This document shows, one piece after another, positions 50,349-60,025 of a stretch of 64,000 nt of DNA. The DNA comes from Sandaracinobacteroides saxicola (GTDB lineage Bacteria > Pseudomonadota > Alphaproteobacteria > Sphingomonadales > Sphingomonadaceae), in NCBI RefSeq assembly GCF_014117445.1, contig NZ_CP059851.1, positions 1,798,001 to 1,862,000 of the forward strand, given 5' to 3'. The notes under the pieces were generated by a model, which saw only the letters and a list, made by a program, of their open reading frames with translations, searched no databases and had not been told where the DNA came from. The position numbers and the translations under genes are program-made. Position 1 is the stretch's first letter, and every line of letters begins with the position of its first letter.

Positions 50349-51361
50349 CGCCGCCGCTCCCGGCTGTCGTCACGCAAAATGCGGACGCGCTGTTTGCTAC
50401 GCCGGTCACCCAAGCTCAGTTCGGCTGCGGCGAACAGGCGGTCGACGACCATGTAGCGGCCCCGGACGCGGTAGTTGACGAGCTCTGCATCGCCGGCGGG
50501 GCCGGTCACGAACAGTGGCGGCATCTCGCCCTGAGCAATACCGACCGGAAACTCGATGAACACCTGCCGCCCGTCATCGAAAGCGCGCGCCGGACGCCAC
50601 GATGCACGGTCGCCTTCAATAAGGTAGCGGAAGTTGAGCGCAGCCGGATCGATCCCGGTCGCGACCGGTGCAGCGGACTGCGCCGCGGCATGGGCGGATC
50701 GCAGCGCGATGAGCTGGTCTTGCGGATAGGTCCATGAAACCGACGCCATGTAAGTCGCAGGCGTTGCGCGAAGCTCCAGATGATAGGAGCGGCGGTCGGT
50801 GTTGATGACAAGGTTGGTGGAAAGGTCGGGCCGGGTCGGCTTGACGAGGATATGCACCCGTGTAGCCGGCCCGCTGCCGCTGATCGTGTCGCCAATGATC
50901 CAGCGCACGGTGTCACCGGCTGCCACTGGACCCGGCCCGACGAGCTGTTCGCCTTCCTGCAAGGCAATGTCCGTCACCTGGCCGGGTGCGGCATAGACCT
51001 GATAGAGCGCACCCTCGGTCCATGGGTATTGCTGGATCGCGTTGATGAAGCCAGCGCGTACCGGCTGCACGCGGGCGGCGGCGTTCGCCGCGCCGACGCG
51101 CTGGCGGGGATCGAACGGTTCTGCGGCAAGGGGCCTATCGGTCACCGGTCTCAGCTGGCCGGGCAGCGGGAGAGGCTCGGGGATCGCCACCACCTCGACC
51201 TGGCGCACCGGTTCGGGCGCGGGTGTCGCGGCGATCTCCACCGGTGGCTCGTCATAGGTGTTTACGGCAGGACTCGCCGACGTGGTGGCGCAGCCGGCGA
51301 GCGTTACAGCGGAGGCGAGCAACGCTGCGGATCCAGCGCGGCGGAACGGAGTGGCGGTCAT
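50345..51361 (-). CDS. trbG: TrbG/VirB9 conjugal transfer protein
   Basis: A 338-residue periplasmic/outer-membrane component. It has a signal peptide with lipobox (TLAGC, about residue 24). NAAARVQPVRAGFINAIQQY and YQVYAAPGQVTDIALQEGEQ are the VirB9 N-terminal blocks, and the C-terminal domain ends with LINYRVRGRYMVVDRLF-like residues. It overlaps trbF upstream by 4 bp and trbI downstream by 4 bp. Confidence 0.95.
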   Translation of the reverse strand: MTATPFRRAGSAALLASAVTLAGCATTSASPAVNTYDEPPVEIAATPAPEPVRQVEVVAIPEPLPLPGQLRPVTDRPLAAEPFDPRQRVGAANAAARVQPVRAGFINAIQQYPWTEGALYQVYAAPGQVTDIALQEGEQLVGPGPVAAGDTVRWIIGDTISGSGPATRVHILVKPTRPDLSTNLVINTDRRSYHLELRATPATYMASVSWTYPQDQLIALRSAHAAAQSAAPVATGIDPAALNFRYLIEGDRASWRPARAFDDGRQVFIEFPVGIAQGEMPPLFVTGPAGDAELVNYRVRGRYMVVDRLFAAAELSLGDRRSKQRVRILRDDSRERRR

Positions 51362-52041
51362 TGGGACAGCTCCTTCGACCAGTTGAGGGCATTGACGAAG
51401 ACCCCGAGCGGGTTCTTGCGCAGGGCGTCGGGGGTACGCGGCGGCCGGACCACGACCGTCAGGATCGCCGACCAGCGTTCGGTGGCGGTGAGACTGCCGT
51501 CCTGATAGCGGCGCTCGGTCCAGGCGACGCGGAAGCTGTCGGGCGATGCACGGATGACGCTCGACACGTCCACCGCCACCTGCACCCGGCCGACATTGGC
51601 AAAGGGGTCGTTGGCGCGCGCATAGTCGTTAAGCGCAAGTGCACCTTTGTCGGTGGTGAAGTCGTAGGCGCGCAGCCAGTTCTGACGGACGATGACCGGA
51701 TCGGTTGGGATGCTGCGCACCTGCTCGATAAAGCGCGCCAGATGGAACGCAACTTGCGGGTCGGTCGGGCGATAGCCGGCTTCGGCAGGCGCAACGGCCT
51801 GCGCTTCGCCGAACCGGTCGACCTGCACTACCCAAGGCACGATGTGCCCGCGCGCCGACTGCCAGACCAGACCTCCGGCGAGCCCGCCCGAGAGGGCCAA
51901 GGTGCTAAAGAAGGCAAGCCGCCAGTTTCGCGCCTGCACGCGGGCGGAACCGATCCGGTCATCCCACACCTGCGCGGCACGCTGATATGGGGTCACCGCC
52001 TCGGGCGTCTGACTGTAGCGGATGGAGGGTCGTCGAAACAT
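51358..52041 (-). CDS. trbF: TrbF/VirB8 conjugal transfer protein
   Basis: A 227-residue inner-membrane protein. RRPSIRYSQTPEAVTPYQRA is the cytosolic start, a helix follows (about 40-58: LAFFSTLALSGGLAGGLVW), and the rest is the NTF2-like VirB8 periplasmic domain (TERRYQDGSLTATERWSAIL). The start at 52041 lies 4 nt after the trbL stop. It organises assembly of the channel. Confidence 0.93.
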   Translation of the reverse strand: MFRRPSIRYSQTPEAVTPYQRAAQVWDDRIGSARVQARNWRLAFFSTLALSGGLAGGLVWQSARGHIVPWVVQVDRFGEAQAVAPAEAGYRPTDPQVAFHLARFIEQVRSIPTDPVIVRQNWLRAYDFTTDKGALALNDYARANDPFANVGRVQVAVDVSSVIRASPDSFRVAWTERRYQDGSLTATERWSAILTVVVRPPRTPDALRKNPLGVFVNALNWSKELSQ

Positions 52042-52045
52042 GGGA

Positions 52046-53374
52046 TCAGTCCTTCTGAGTGATGTCGACCGCAGCACCGCTGCCGCCGCCATCGCCCGAG
52101 CGCAGGGTGTGGGCAGCGATGGTTGCGCCGTGGGTCATGGCCTGACGGTTCTTCATCGCGGCGGCCCAGGCGGGAGGCGCACCGGAAGAACTGGGCGGCC
52201 CATTGGGTGACGAAGGCGGCGTCGGGTTCCCGCCGGACACGGTGCCGCCGCTGGCGGTTGCTGCGGCGCGGCCGCCTGAGCGATAGCTGTCCTTCAGCGA
52301 AGCGGCGGCCTTGCGTAGCGGCGACATGGCGGCACCGACCGCAGCCTTGCCGACCGCAGCGGCCCCGCCTGCAATCGCAGCCCCGCCCGTCTTCCCGGCC
52401 GAACCGAGTGCATAGGCGCTGCTGGCAGCGCCGGAGGCGAAGGCGCTGCCACGCGCCGTACCGGCAATCGCACCGGCGGCCGCGCCCGCGCCGAGGGTCG
52501 CTGCCGCAGCGCCGCCGGCCACCACTCCGCCTGCCATAAGCGCGGTGCCTGCCACTGCTCCTGCGCCGAGCGCGGGTCCGCCCGAGACAATGCCGTTTGC
52601 GATCCCGGGGCCGAAGATGGAAAGCCCGAGCAAGGTGAGGGCCGCGAGCGCGATCGCCATGACCTGCTCGAGATTGGGCTCGGCACCCATCGATCCGCTG
52701 GTGAACTGGCTGAACAAGGTGGTGCCGATGCCGGTGATGACCGCGAGCACCAGCACCTTGATGCCGCTCGAGACGACATGGCCGAGCACGCGTTCGGCCA
52801 TGAATGCGGTCTTGTTGAAGAAGGTGAAGGGCAGCAGGACGAACCCTGCCAGCGTGACGAGCTTGAATTCGATCAAGGTGACGAACACTTGGATCGCAAT
52901 GATGAAGAAGGCGAGAACGACGATCACCCACGCCAGAAGCAGCAGCAGGATCTGCACGAAGTTGGTGAACAGCCCGACCGGTCCGAGCAGGTCTTCGGTT
53001 GCGGCGAGCAGCGGATCGGCGGCGTCGAGGCCGGTCGCAGCGATCGCACCGGGTTTCATGAAATCGGCGAGCGACAGACTACCGCCGCTGGCCTGAAGGC
53101 CGAGCCCCGCGAAACTCTCGAACACGATCGTGGCGAGGGTGCCGAAATTGCCGATGATGAAGGCGAAGGTGCCGATGAACAGCGTCTTTTTGACGAGGCG
53201 CTGCATTACGTCTTCGTCGGCACCCCAAGCCCAGAACAGCCCGGCAAGCGTCAAGTCGATGGCGATCAGTGTGGTCGACAGAAAGGCGACCTCGCCGCCG
53301 AGCAGGCCGAACCCGCTATCGATGTAGCCGGTAAAGACGCCAAGGAAGGTGTCGATCACGCCGGTGTCGTTCAT
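52046..53374 (-). CDS. trbL: TrbL/VirB6 conjugal transfer protein
   Basis: A 442-residue polytopic inner-membrane channel subunit. About six helices lie in residues 20-260 (ILLLLLAWVIVVLAFFIIAI; VLVLAVITGIGTTLFSQFT), followed by a long Gly/Ala-rich segment (about 265-370) and a Pro/Ser/Gly-rich cytosolic tail. The composition is usual for TrbL. The start at 53374 overlaps the end of the trbK-like gene by 4 bp. Confidence 0.95.
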   Translation of the reverse strand: MNDTGVIDTFLGVFTGYIDSGFGLLGGEVAFLSTTLIAIDLTLAGLFWAWGADEDVMQRLVKKTLFIGTFAFIIGNFGTLATIVFESFAGLGLQASGGSLSLADFMKPGAIAATGLDAADPLLAATEDLLGPVGLFTNFVQILLLLLAWVIVVLAFFIIAIQVFVTLIEFKLVTLAGFVLLPFTFFNKTAFMAERVLGHVVSSGIKVLVLAVITGIGTTLFSQFTSGSMGAEPNLEQVMAIALAALTLLGLSIFGPGIANGIVSGGPALGAGAVAGTALMAGGVVAGGAAAATLGAGAAAGAIAGTARGSAFASGAASSAYALGSAGKTGGAAIAGGAAAVGKAAVGAAMSPLRKAAASLKDSYRSGGRAAATASGGTVSGGNPTPPSSPNGPPSSSGAPPAWAAAMKNRQAMTHGATIAAHTLRSGDGGGSGAAVDITQKD

Positions 53375-53616
53375 CGCTCGTCGTCCGTTCCAAAGAAGTG
53401 GCGGCGCTTGGCTTCCCATGCCGCATCACAACTGCTGTCGGGCAAGGTGACGGTCCGGCAGCGGCGGAGATCGGCTGCTGGTGCGGCGGCGGTCAGCGCG
53501 CCCTTGGTCTGAACGGTGGCAGGCTCAGGCGTTGGCCGGGACGCGGACACAACCCCGACCGTCACCATCATCCCGGCCAACGCCGCGACGCCCGCGATCT
53601 TTGCGTTTCGTGACAT
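53371..53616 (-). CDS. TrbK-alt, putative entry-exclusion protein
   Basis: An 81-residue protein with an N-terminal helix (AKIAGVAALAGMMVTVGVVSA) and a periplasmic part with two Cys (LRRCRTVTLPDSSCDAAWEA) ending KRRHFFG. This is the small exclusion-protein type between trbJ and trbL in these ICEs. It is thought to stop uptake of a second copy of the element. It lies 13 nt after trbJ. Confidence 0.85.
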   Translation of the reverse strand: MSRNAKIAGVAALAGMMVTVGVVSASRPTPEPATVQTKGALTAAAPAADLRRCRTVTLPDSSCDAAWEAKRRHFFGTDDER

Positions 53617-53629
53617 CGGGCGTCCCAGG

Positions 53630-54349
53630 TCAGTTGCGGTCACGGAAGCGGCGGAACCGCTCGCGACTCTCGGCTTCGATCGCCGCAGTTCGCGCCGACT
53701 CCAGTGCGTCGGCACGCCCTTGCGCGGCAACCAATGCGGCGAGGTCGGCCAATTGCTGCGATTGCAGCGCGAGTAGCTGGTTGCCCGCCTGCGCGGCCTG
53801 GAGCGCGCCGGTCGCGGACTGGCTCGACGAGACCAGCCGGTCCATCGCCGTCCGAGCACCGTCGATGTTGCCGACCACGCCTGCTTGAACCCGCAGCGCA
53901 TCCTCGAACGCACCGACACTGTCCTGCCAGCGGGCATTGGCGTTGGCGACCATCTCGGCGTGGGTGCCGCTCAATGCAGCGCCGCGATAGCGGCCCTGGA
54001 ACACCTGCTGGACGTCCTGCACGTCATAGGCGATGCGCTGCGCCTCGCCCAGAAGCTGCTGGGTGCGCTGGACCTGTTGCTGCAATTGCTGGAGCGAGCT
54101 GAACGGCAACGATGCGAGATTGCGGCCCTCGTTGATCAGGCTTGTCGCCTGCTGCTGGATCTGCGTGATCTGGTTGTTGATCTGCTGAAGCGCGCGCGCC
54201 GCCTGCAGCACGTTCTGCGCGTAATTGGTCGGATCCTTGACGATCATCTGCGCGGACGCAGGCGTGGTCGTGACGGTCACGAGCAAGGCGCTCGGGGTCG
54301 CAAGGACGCCGGCAAGGAATGCGCGGCGCAAAAAGGGTGTATTCATCAT
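53630..54349 (-). CDS. trbJ: TrbJ/VirB5 conjugal transfer protein
   Basis: A 239-residue exported pilus-tip protein. Signal peptide FLAGVLATPSALLVTVTTTPASA. The mature part is a Gln-rich coiled coil (ALQQINNQITQIQQQATSLI; QQLQQQVQRTQQLLGEAQRI) typical of TrbJ. ATG 54349 overlaps the trbE stop (ATGA). The tail AIEAESRERFRRFRDRN recurs in the small protein at 48581. Confidence 0.93.
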   Translation of the reverse strand: MMNTPFLRRAFLAGVLATPSALLVTVTTTPASAQMIVKDPTNYAQNVLQAARALQQINNQITQIQQQATSLINEGRNLASLPFSSLQQLQQQVQRTQQLLGEAQRIAYDVQDVQQVFQGRYRGAALSGTHAEMVANANARWQDSVGAFEDALRVQAGVVGNIDGARTAMDRLVSSSQSATGALQAAQAGNQLLALQSQQLADLAALVAAQGRADALESARTAAIEAESRERFRRFRDRN

Positions 54350-56826
54350 TCTATCTCCATCGAAAAATGTTGGCTCGCGGCTTCCCGGTCGCGGGCGGAG
54401 GGTTGAGGGTCGGTTTCGGGAAGAAGTTCGATCGCCCAGGCGAGGCCGCGATGGCGCAGCCATTCTGCGGCGAAGCGCTTGGCGCCATGAGCCGCGACGA
54501 TTTCGGCGATGCGGAGCTGGTCGGTCTTTGACGACGCGGCGGTAAAGGCGAGCGCGACCTCGCCCAGCCCCAGCTCGAACAGCCGGTTGCCGCGCCGCGA
54601 CTGGCAGTAATAGTCGCGCTTCGGCGTCGCCCTGCTGAGGATTTCGATCTGGCGGGCGTTAAGTCCGAACCGCTCGTAGATGGCGGCGATCTGCGGCTCG
54701 GCGGCGCGCTCATTGGGCAGGAAAATGCGCGTCGGGCAGCTCTCGATGATGGCCGGGGCGATGGCGCTCGTCTCGATGTCGGCGAGGCTCTGCGTGGCGA
54801 ACACGACGCTGGCGTTCTTCTTTCTGAGCGTCTTCAGCCATTCCCGCAGTTGTGCGGCGAAGTCCGGGCTGTCGAGTACAAGCCAGCCCTCGTCGATGAT
54901 GATGAGGGTCGGCGAGCCATTGAGGCGGCCCTCGATCCGATGGAACAGGTAGGACAGGACTGCGGCAGCGGAGCCAGCACCGACCAAGCCCTCGGTCTCG
55001 AACGCCTGCACCGAGGCCTCGCCGAGCAGTTCGACCTCGGCGTCGAGCAGCCGGCCCCAAGGTCCGCCGATGCAATAGGACGCGAGCGCTTGCTTGAGCT
55101 GCTGGTTTTGCAACAGCACGGCGAGCCCGGTCAGCGTGCGCTCCGACACTGGTGCGGACGCCAGCGAGCCAAGCGCCGACCACAGATGCTCTTTCGCTTG
55201 TGGGTCGACCGCAGCGCCCTCGGACGTGAGGATTGCCGCCAGCCATTCGGCCGCCCAGGCGCGTTCTGCCGGAGCGTCGATACGGGCGAGCGGCTGGAGT
55301 TGCACGCCGTCGCCCGCTTCGTCGGCAAGCATCCCGCCGAGATCCTGCCAGTCGCCGCCCATGCCGATCGCGGCGGCGCGAATGCTGCCGCCGAAGTCGA
55401 AGGCGAAGACTTGCGCCTTATCGTAGCGGCGGAACTGCATCGCTATCAGCGCGAGCAGCACGGATTTGCCCGCACCGGTCGGACCGACGATCAGCGTGTG
55501 ACCGACATCGCCGACATGAAGCGAAAACCGGAACGGGGTCGAGCCTTCGGTCTTGCCATAGAGCAAGGGGGGCGCACCGAAATGCTCGTCCCGTTCCGGC
55601 CCCGCCCACACCGCTGACAGCGGGATCAGATGGGCGAGATTGATGGTGGAAATCGGGGGCTGACGGACATTGGCATAGGTGTGGCCGGGCAGACTCCCCA
55701 GCCACGCCTCTATCGCATTCATGCCCTCGGGAATCACGGTGAAGTCGCGGCCCTGGATGACCTTCTCGACCAACCGAAGCTTCTCTGCGGCAGTGGCAGG
55801 ATCACAATCCCATACCGTTACCGTCGCGGTGACATAAGCCATCCCGGCATAGTCCGCCCCGAGCTCCTGCAAGGCGGTATCGGCGTCGGCTGCCTTGTTC
55901 GAAGCGTCGCTGTCGAGCAGCGTTGACGCCTCGTTGGTCATCACCTCTTTGAGGATGGCTGCGACCGACTTGCGCTTGGCGAACCACTGCCGGCGGATGC
56001 GGGTGAGCAGCTTGGTCGCGTCGGTCTTGTCGAGCATGATCGCGCGGGTCGACCAGCGATATTCGAAGGCGAGCCGATTGAGCTCGTCTAGCAGGCCCGG
56101 GAATGTCGCGCTCGGAAATCCCGTGATGGTGAGCGTGCGCAAATGATGATCGCCGAGGCGCGGCTCCAGCCCGCCGGTCAGCGGCTCGTCGGCGAGCAGC
56201 GCGTCGAGGTGCATCGGTATCTCCGGGACGCGCACACGCTGGCGCCGGGTGGAGATCGTGCTGTGCAGATAGGTCAGTGTCTCGGCGTCATCGAGCCAGC
56301 GCACCTCGGGCACGAAGCCTTCGACGAGGCCCAGCACGCCGTCGCTGCGATCGCCGAAACCCTTGAGCAGTTCGCGCGGATCGGCACCACTGGTCGAGCG
56401 GCCCTCATAGAGCCAGCTTTCGGCGCGCGCGGTTTCTTCGGCGGGCGGCATCCACAGCACCGTCAGGAAATAGGCGCTTTCGAAATGCGCGCCTGCCTCG
56501 CGGAACTGCTCACGCCGCTCCATATCGACCAAGGCCGATACGGGATCGGGAAACACATCATCCGGATAGTCGAGCGCCGGTGTGCGCTGCGCTTCGACGA
56601 AGATCGCCCATCCCGAGCCCAAGCGGCGCAGCGCATTGTTCAGCCGCGCGGTTGTAGCGACCAGTTCGGCGGGCGTTGCAGAATCAAGATCCGGTCCCCG
56701 GAAACGCGCCGTGCGCTGGAACGACCCATCCTTGTTGAGCACGATACCTTCGCCGACCAGCGCGGCCCAGGGCAGGAAGTCGGCGAGATGCGCTGCCTTG
56801 CTACGGTATTCACGCAGGCTCATCAT
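54346..56826 (-). CDS. trbE: TrbE/VirB4 conjugal transfer ATPase
   Basis: An 826-residue ATPase that powers pilus assembly and transfer. CagE/VirB4 N-terminal domain about 1-400. Walker A is GPTGAGKSVLLAL (about 456) and Walker B LIIIDEGWLVLD (about 640). FATQSLADIETSAIAPAIIE is the sensor region. Full length for the family. It overlaps trbD and trbJ by 4 bp on either side. Confidence 0.96.
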   Translation of the reverse strand: MMSLREYRSKAAHLADFLPWAALVGEGIVLNKDGSFQRTARFRGPDLDSATPAELVATTARLNNALRRLGSGWAIFVEAQRTPALDYPDDVFPDPVSALVDMERREQFREAGAHFESAYFLTVLWMPPAEETARAESWLYEGRSTSGADPRELLKGFGDRSDGVLGLVEGFVPEVRWLDDAETLTYLHSTISTRRQRVRVPEIPMHLDALLADEPLTGGLEPRLGDHHLRTLTITGFPSATFPGLLDELNRLAFEYRWSTRAIMLDKTDATKLLTRIRRQWFAKRKSVAAILKEVMTNEASTLLDSDASNKAADADTALQELGADYAGMAYVTATVTVWDCDPATAAEKLRLVEKVIQGRDFTVIPEGMNAIEAWLGSLPGHTYANVRQPPISTINLAHLIPLSAVWAGPERDEHFGAPPLLYGKTEGSTPFRFSLHVGDVGHTLIVGPTGAGKSVLLALIAMQFRRYDKAQVFAFDFGGSIRAAAIGMGGDWQDLGGMLADEAGDGVQLQPLARIDAPAERAWAAEWLAAILTSEGAAVDPQAKEHLWSALGSLASAPVSERTLTGLAVLLQNQQLKQALASYCIGGPWGRLLDAEVELLGEASVQAFETEGLVGAGSAAAVLSYLFHRIEGRLNGSPTLIIIDEGWLVLDSPDFAAQLREWLKTLRKKNASVVFATQSLADIETSAIAPAIIESCPTRIFLPNERAAEPQIAAIYERFGLNARQIEILSRATPKRDYYCQSRRGNRLFELGLGEVALAFTAASSKTDQLRIAEIVAAHGAKRFAAEWLRHRGLAWAIELLPETDPQPSARDREAASQHFSMEIE

Positions 56827-57092
56827 GGCTGCATCCAGTTCGGGTAACGCAGGTGTCGCCGGGCGACGTCCACGAATTGCGGGTCGCGGCGCGCGGCCCA
56901 GACAGCGAGCGCATGGCCGATGGCCCAGATGACGATGCCGGCGATCCAGAGACGCAGACCAAGGCCGATCGCGCCCGCCAGCGTGCCGTTCACGATGGCG
57001 AGCGACCGGGGAGCGCCGCCGAGCAATATCTGCTCGGTCAGTGCCCGGTGGACCGGCGCATAATAGCCGGGGATCGGCTCACTGCTTTCCAT
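56823..57092 (-). CDS. trbD: TrbD/VirB3 conjugal transfer protein
   Basis: An 89-residue inner-membrane protein. PGYYAPVHRALTEQILLGGA is the TrbD opening. Two close hydrophobic segments follow (AIVNGTLAGAIGLGLRLWIA; GIVIWAIGHALAVWAAR), then a soluble C-terminus. Its ATG overlaps the trbC stop (TGATG). Confidence 0.93.
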   Translation of the reverse strand: MESSEPIPGYYAPVHRALTEQILLGGAPRSLAIVNGTLAGAIGLGLRLWIAGIVIWAIGHALAVWAARRDPQFVDVARRHLRYPNWMQP

Positions 57093-57424
57093 CAGACCAG
57101 CGCCCCGCCGCCGAAGCTGAAGAACGACAGGAAGAACGAACTGGCCGCAAACGCGATCGACAGACCGAACACGATCTGGATCATCCGCCGCGCGCCGCCC
57201 GACGTATCGCCAAAAGCCAGCGTCAGGCCGGTGACGATGATGATCATCACCGCGATGATCTTGGCGACCGGCCCCTCGATGCTTTCGAGGATCGACTGGA
57301 GCGGGGCTTCCCACGGCATCGACGAGCCGCCCGCCTGGGCGGGAACGGCGAAGGTCAGCGCAATCACGGTGGCGGTGGCGGTGAGCATGGCGCGGCGTGC
57401 GCCATGCCGAAGGGCATGGATCAT
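57092..57424 (-). CDS. trbC: TrbC/VirB2 pilin
   Basis: A 110-residue pilin precursor. A long signal (about 1-31, ending VPAQA) precedes GGSSMPWEAPLQSILESIEG. Two hydrophobic helices follow (IIAVMIIIVTGLTLAFG; IVFGLSIAFAASSFFLSFFS). This is the main pilus subunit. It overlaps the trbB stop by 4 bp. Confidence 0.94.
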   Translation of the reverse strand: MIHALRHGARRAMLTATATVIALTFAVPAQAGGSSMPWEAPLQSILESIEGPVAKIIAVMIIIVTGLTLAFGDTSGGARRMIQIVFGLSIAFAASSFFLSFFSFGGGALV

Positions 57425-58407
57425 GGCAGGTCTCCGGTCTGGGGTGTGGTGAGCGGTGTGAGGTGGTAGTCGCCGGTCGCGGGGTCGAGCCCGTCGACGC
57501 GGGCCAGTTCGGCGAGGCGGCGGCCGTGCCCATCCCGGACGAGGACGGCAATCAGGTCGATGGTCTCGGCGAGCAACGCGCGGGGGACCGATACGACGGC
57601 CTCCTGAATGAGCTGCTCCATGCGGCGCAGCGCGCCGAGCGCGGTCCCGGCGTGGATTGTGCCAATCCCGCCAGGGTGACCGGTGCCCCAGGCTTTGAGG
57701 AGATCAAGCGCTTCCGCGCCGCGCACCTCACCGATGGGTATACGGTCGGGGCGCAGGCGCAGGGAGGACCGGACGAGATCGGATAGCGAGACGACGCCGT
57801 CCTTGGTCCGCATTGCGACGAGATTGGGCGCGGCGCAGTGCAGCTCGCGGGTATCTTCTATCAGAACGATGCGGTCGGTGGTCTTGGCAACTTCGGCGAG
57901 GAGCGCGTTTACCAGCGTGGTCTTGCCGCTGCCGGTGCCGCCCGCGACGATAATGTTGGCCCGGGTCTCGACGCCGTGGCGCAGAGTCTCAGCTTCGACC
58001 GCCGACATGATTCCGGCCGCCGCATAATCGGCAAGCGTGAAAACGGCGACGGCGGGCTTGCGGATCGCAAAGGCCGGCGCGGCGACGACGGGAGGCAGCA
58101 GCCCCTCGAACCGCTCACCTCCTTCCGGCAGCTCGGCGGAGACGCGCGGGGATAGGGCATGGACCTCGACACCGACATGGTGGGCGACCAGGCGGACGAT
58201 GCGCTCGCCATCGGCGGCGGACAGCAGCTCGCCGGTATCGCCGATGCCTTCGCCGAGCCGGTCAAGCCACAGCCGGCCGTCCGGGTTGAGCATCACTTCA
58301 ATGACAAGAGGGTCGTCTAGCCAGGCAGCGATCGAAGGCCCGAGCGCGGTGCGCAGCATCCGCGCGCCGCGGGATTTTGCTTCGGATCGGATCGGCTGAA
58401 CGGACAA
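57421..58407 (-). CDS. trbB: TrbB/VirB11 conjugal transfer ATPase
   Basis: A 328-residue hexameric traffic ATPase. I chose TTG 58407 because it gives the usual family start ([20 protein letters not shown]) with AGGGGCC before it. Walker A is [15 protein letters not shown] (about 155), the Asp box is [10 protein letters not shown] and the His box [10 protein letters not shown]. It is the first gene of the trb run here. The copG and traG genes that normally lie just upstream are displaced by about 4.8 kb. Confidence 0.95.
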   Translation of the reverse strand: MSVQPIRSEAKSRGARMLRTALGPSIAAWLDDPLVIEVMLNPDGRLWLDRLGEGIGDTGELLSAADGERIVRLVAHHVGVEVHALSPRVSAELPEGGERFEGLLPPVVAAPAFAIRKPAVAVFTLADYAAAGIMSAVEAETLRHGVETRANIIVAGGTGSGKTTLVNALLAEVAKTTDRIVLIEDTRELHCAAPNLVAMRTKDGVVSLSDLVRSSLRLRPDRIPIGEVRGAEALDLLKAWGTGHPGGIGTIHAGTALGALRRMEQLIQEAVVSVPRALLAETIDLIAVLVRDGHGRRLAELARVDGLDPATGDYHLTPLTTPQTGDLP

Positions 58408-58689
58408 GGATTGGCCCCTGCGATGGACCGGGCGAACCGCCGCCCGGCTGTCGGGGCAGATTAAGAGACGCAGGAATTGTCTCGTCGCAACAGATAGTTG
58501 GCGGCGTAGTATAGGCGGCGGCAAATAGGTTGCGGAGGGCGTGTCAGCCTTGCTATCAATCCGCGCGAAGGTGACCCGGTTTCCTCGTTGGCTGCGAATC
58601 AGCACGCCGACCAAGTGATGGCTGATTGCCCACTGATCTTAGTCACAGGTGCTTTAGCACTGGTGCAGTTTTGCTACTGAAAGTTCGAG
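58408..58689. promoter_or_regulatory. Region upstream of trbB and the DUF1993 gene
   Basis: About 280 bases between two divergent genes, without a supported gene. On the minus strand a TATACT box (58509-58514) lies about 100 nt before trbB and could be a -10 element, with no good -35 beside it. A trbB promoter is expected here because the normal read-through from copG is interrupted. Confidence 0.3.
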
Positions 58690-59220
58690 ATGACTTACGC
58701 CCATTCAGCTCAAAATGTCTTCGTCAACATGCTGGGCACGCTCGATCATCTCGCGAGCAAGGCTCAGGACGCCGGAATGACGGACGATGTGCTCGCCGCG
58801 AAGCTTACCGAAGATATGTTTTCTCTGGAGTTGCAGTTCCGCGTCGCGCTTAACCAAGTGTTGTTGGGTCTCAACCAGGTGGCCGGAAAGACCGTTCCGC
58901 TTGAGGAGGCGGCCTACCGCACGCTAGGGGAAGTTCGAGAGCGGATCGCCGCCGTTCGCTCACTGATTGAGGCGGTCGACCCGAATGAATGGGCCGACGG
59001 TAACGCGCCAGTCGATCTGACCTTGCCCAATGGCGTTCGGTTCCTGATGTCTTCGGAAGAAGATATCCAAGACTGGATCGTGCCGAATTTCTATTTCCAC
59101 GTCACAATGGCTTACGCTTTGCTACGCAATGCAGGGTTGGCATTGGGCAAGATGGATTTCCTGCCGCATATGGAGCGGCACAGTATCCCTTCGGTGGGAG
59201 CCGCCTTGTCGTTGACCTGA
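58690..59220 (+). CDS. DUF1993 family protein
   Basis: A 176-residue, mostly helical protein (SAQNVFVNMLGTLDHLASKA; SLELQFRVALNQVLLGLNQV; FYFHVTMAYALLRNAGLALG; KMDFLPHM). The pattern fits DUF1993, a DinB-related four-helix fold whose function is unknown. It stands alone, divergent from trbB. An IS66 element begins immediately after its stop codon, so the natural 3' context is lost. Confidence 0.8.
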   Translation: MTYAHSAQNVFVNMLGTLDHLASKAQDAGMTDDVLAAKLTEDMFSLELQFRVALNQVLLGLNQVAGKTVPLEEAAYRTLGEVRERIAAVRSLIEAVDPNEWADGNAPVDLTLPNGVRFLMSSEEDIQDWIVPNFYFHVTMAYALLRNAGLALGKMDFLPHMERHSIPSVGAALSLT

Positions 59221-59268
59221 CTGAGTGCGCTTTAGCGTGCGCTTGTGAGCGCGCGATGGAGTGTCCTG

Positions 59269-59628
59269 ATGGGTCAGGTGTCGGTGTTTGCTGGGCCGGA
59301 GCGCCGGCGCCGGTGGTCTCAGGATGAGCGTCTGCGGATCCTGCAGGAGGCCTTTGCTCCCGGTGCGTGCGTGTCGGAGGTAGCGCGGCGGCACGATGTC
59401 TCCACGTCGCTGGTCTATGCCTGGCGCAAGCAGTTCGCGCCGCCGCTGACGCCGGTCGACGAGGGTCTCGGCTTTGCCGAGGCGGTGGTGACGGAGGCGC
59501 ATGGCCCGGTGCCAGCGGCAGGGGCGTCAGGCGCGGTGGTGATCGTCGAGATGCCGCGCGGCCGGGTCAGCATCTCGGCTTCGGCATCACCGGCGCTGGC
59601 CGGCGCTGTGCTGAGGGCGCTGCGGTGA
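59269..59628 (+). CDS. tnpA: IS66 TnpA (HTH accessory protein)
   Basis: A 119-residue protein. An N-terminal helix-turn-helix (RWSQDERLRILQEAFAPGAC; VSEVARRHDVSTSLVYAWRK) is followed by a loose C-terminal part ending in VIVEMPRGRVSISA, the usual IS66 Orf1 finish. ATG 59269 has GGAG upstream; GTG 59245 is in frame. Its stop overlaps the tnpB start (GTGA). Confidence 0.92.
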   Translation: MGQVSVFAGPERRRRWSQDERLRILQEAFAPGACVSEVARRHDVSTSLVYAWRKQFAPPLTPVDEGLGFAEAVVTEAHGPVPAAGASGAVVIVEMPRGRVSISASASPALAGAVLRALR

Positions 59629-59966
59629 TCCCACCCGGTGCGCGCGTGAGGATCGCCATGGGTCACACGGATATGAGGAAGGGGATGCAGGGCCTGGCGC
59701 TGCTGGTCCAGCAGGCGCTGCACCGCGATCCCTTTGCGGGCGATCTGTTCGTGTTCCGCGGCCGGGGCGGTTCGCTGGTCAAGATCATCTGGCACGACGG
59801 CATCGGCCTGTCGCTCTATGCCAAGCGCCTCGAGAAGGGCCGCTTCATCTGGCCTTCTGCGACCGACGGCATCGTCTCGCTGACCGCGGCGCAACTGGCA
59901 TGCCTGCTCGAGGGCATCGATTGGCGCAACCCGCAGCACAGCTGGCGACCGACGGCGGCGGGATAG
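59625..59966 (+). CDS. tnpB: IS66 TnpB (accessory protein)
   Basis: A 113-residue protein with the strongly conserved TnpB blocks TDMRKGMQGLALLVQQAL, FVFRGRGGSLVKIIWHDG and LYAKRLEKGRFIWP. GTG start overlapping the tnpA stop. Required for transposition of IS66-type elements; its molecular role is not known in detail. Confidence 0.95.
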   Translation: MIPPGARVRIAMGHTDMRKGMQGLALLVQQALHRDPFAGDLFVFRGRGGSLVKIIWHDGIGLSLYAKRLEKGRFIWPSATDGIVSLTAAQLACLLEGIDWRNPQHSWRPTAAG

Positions 59967-60025
59967 GCCGGAAGCGACGGCTTTCCGGCGCTTTTTGCTT
60001 CACCTGCACGACGGTCTGTGATTCC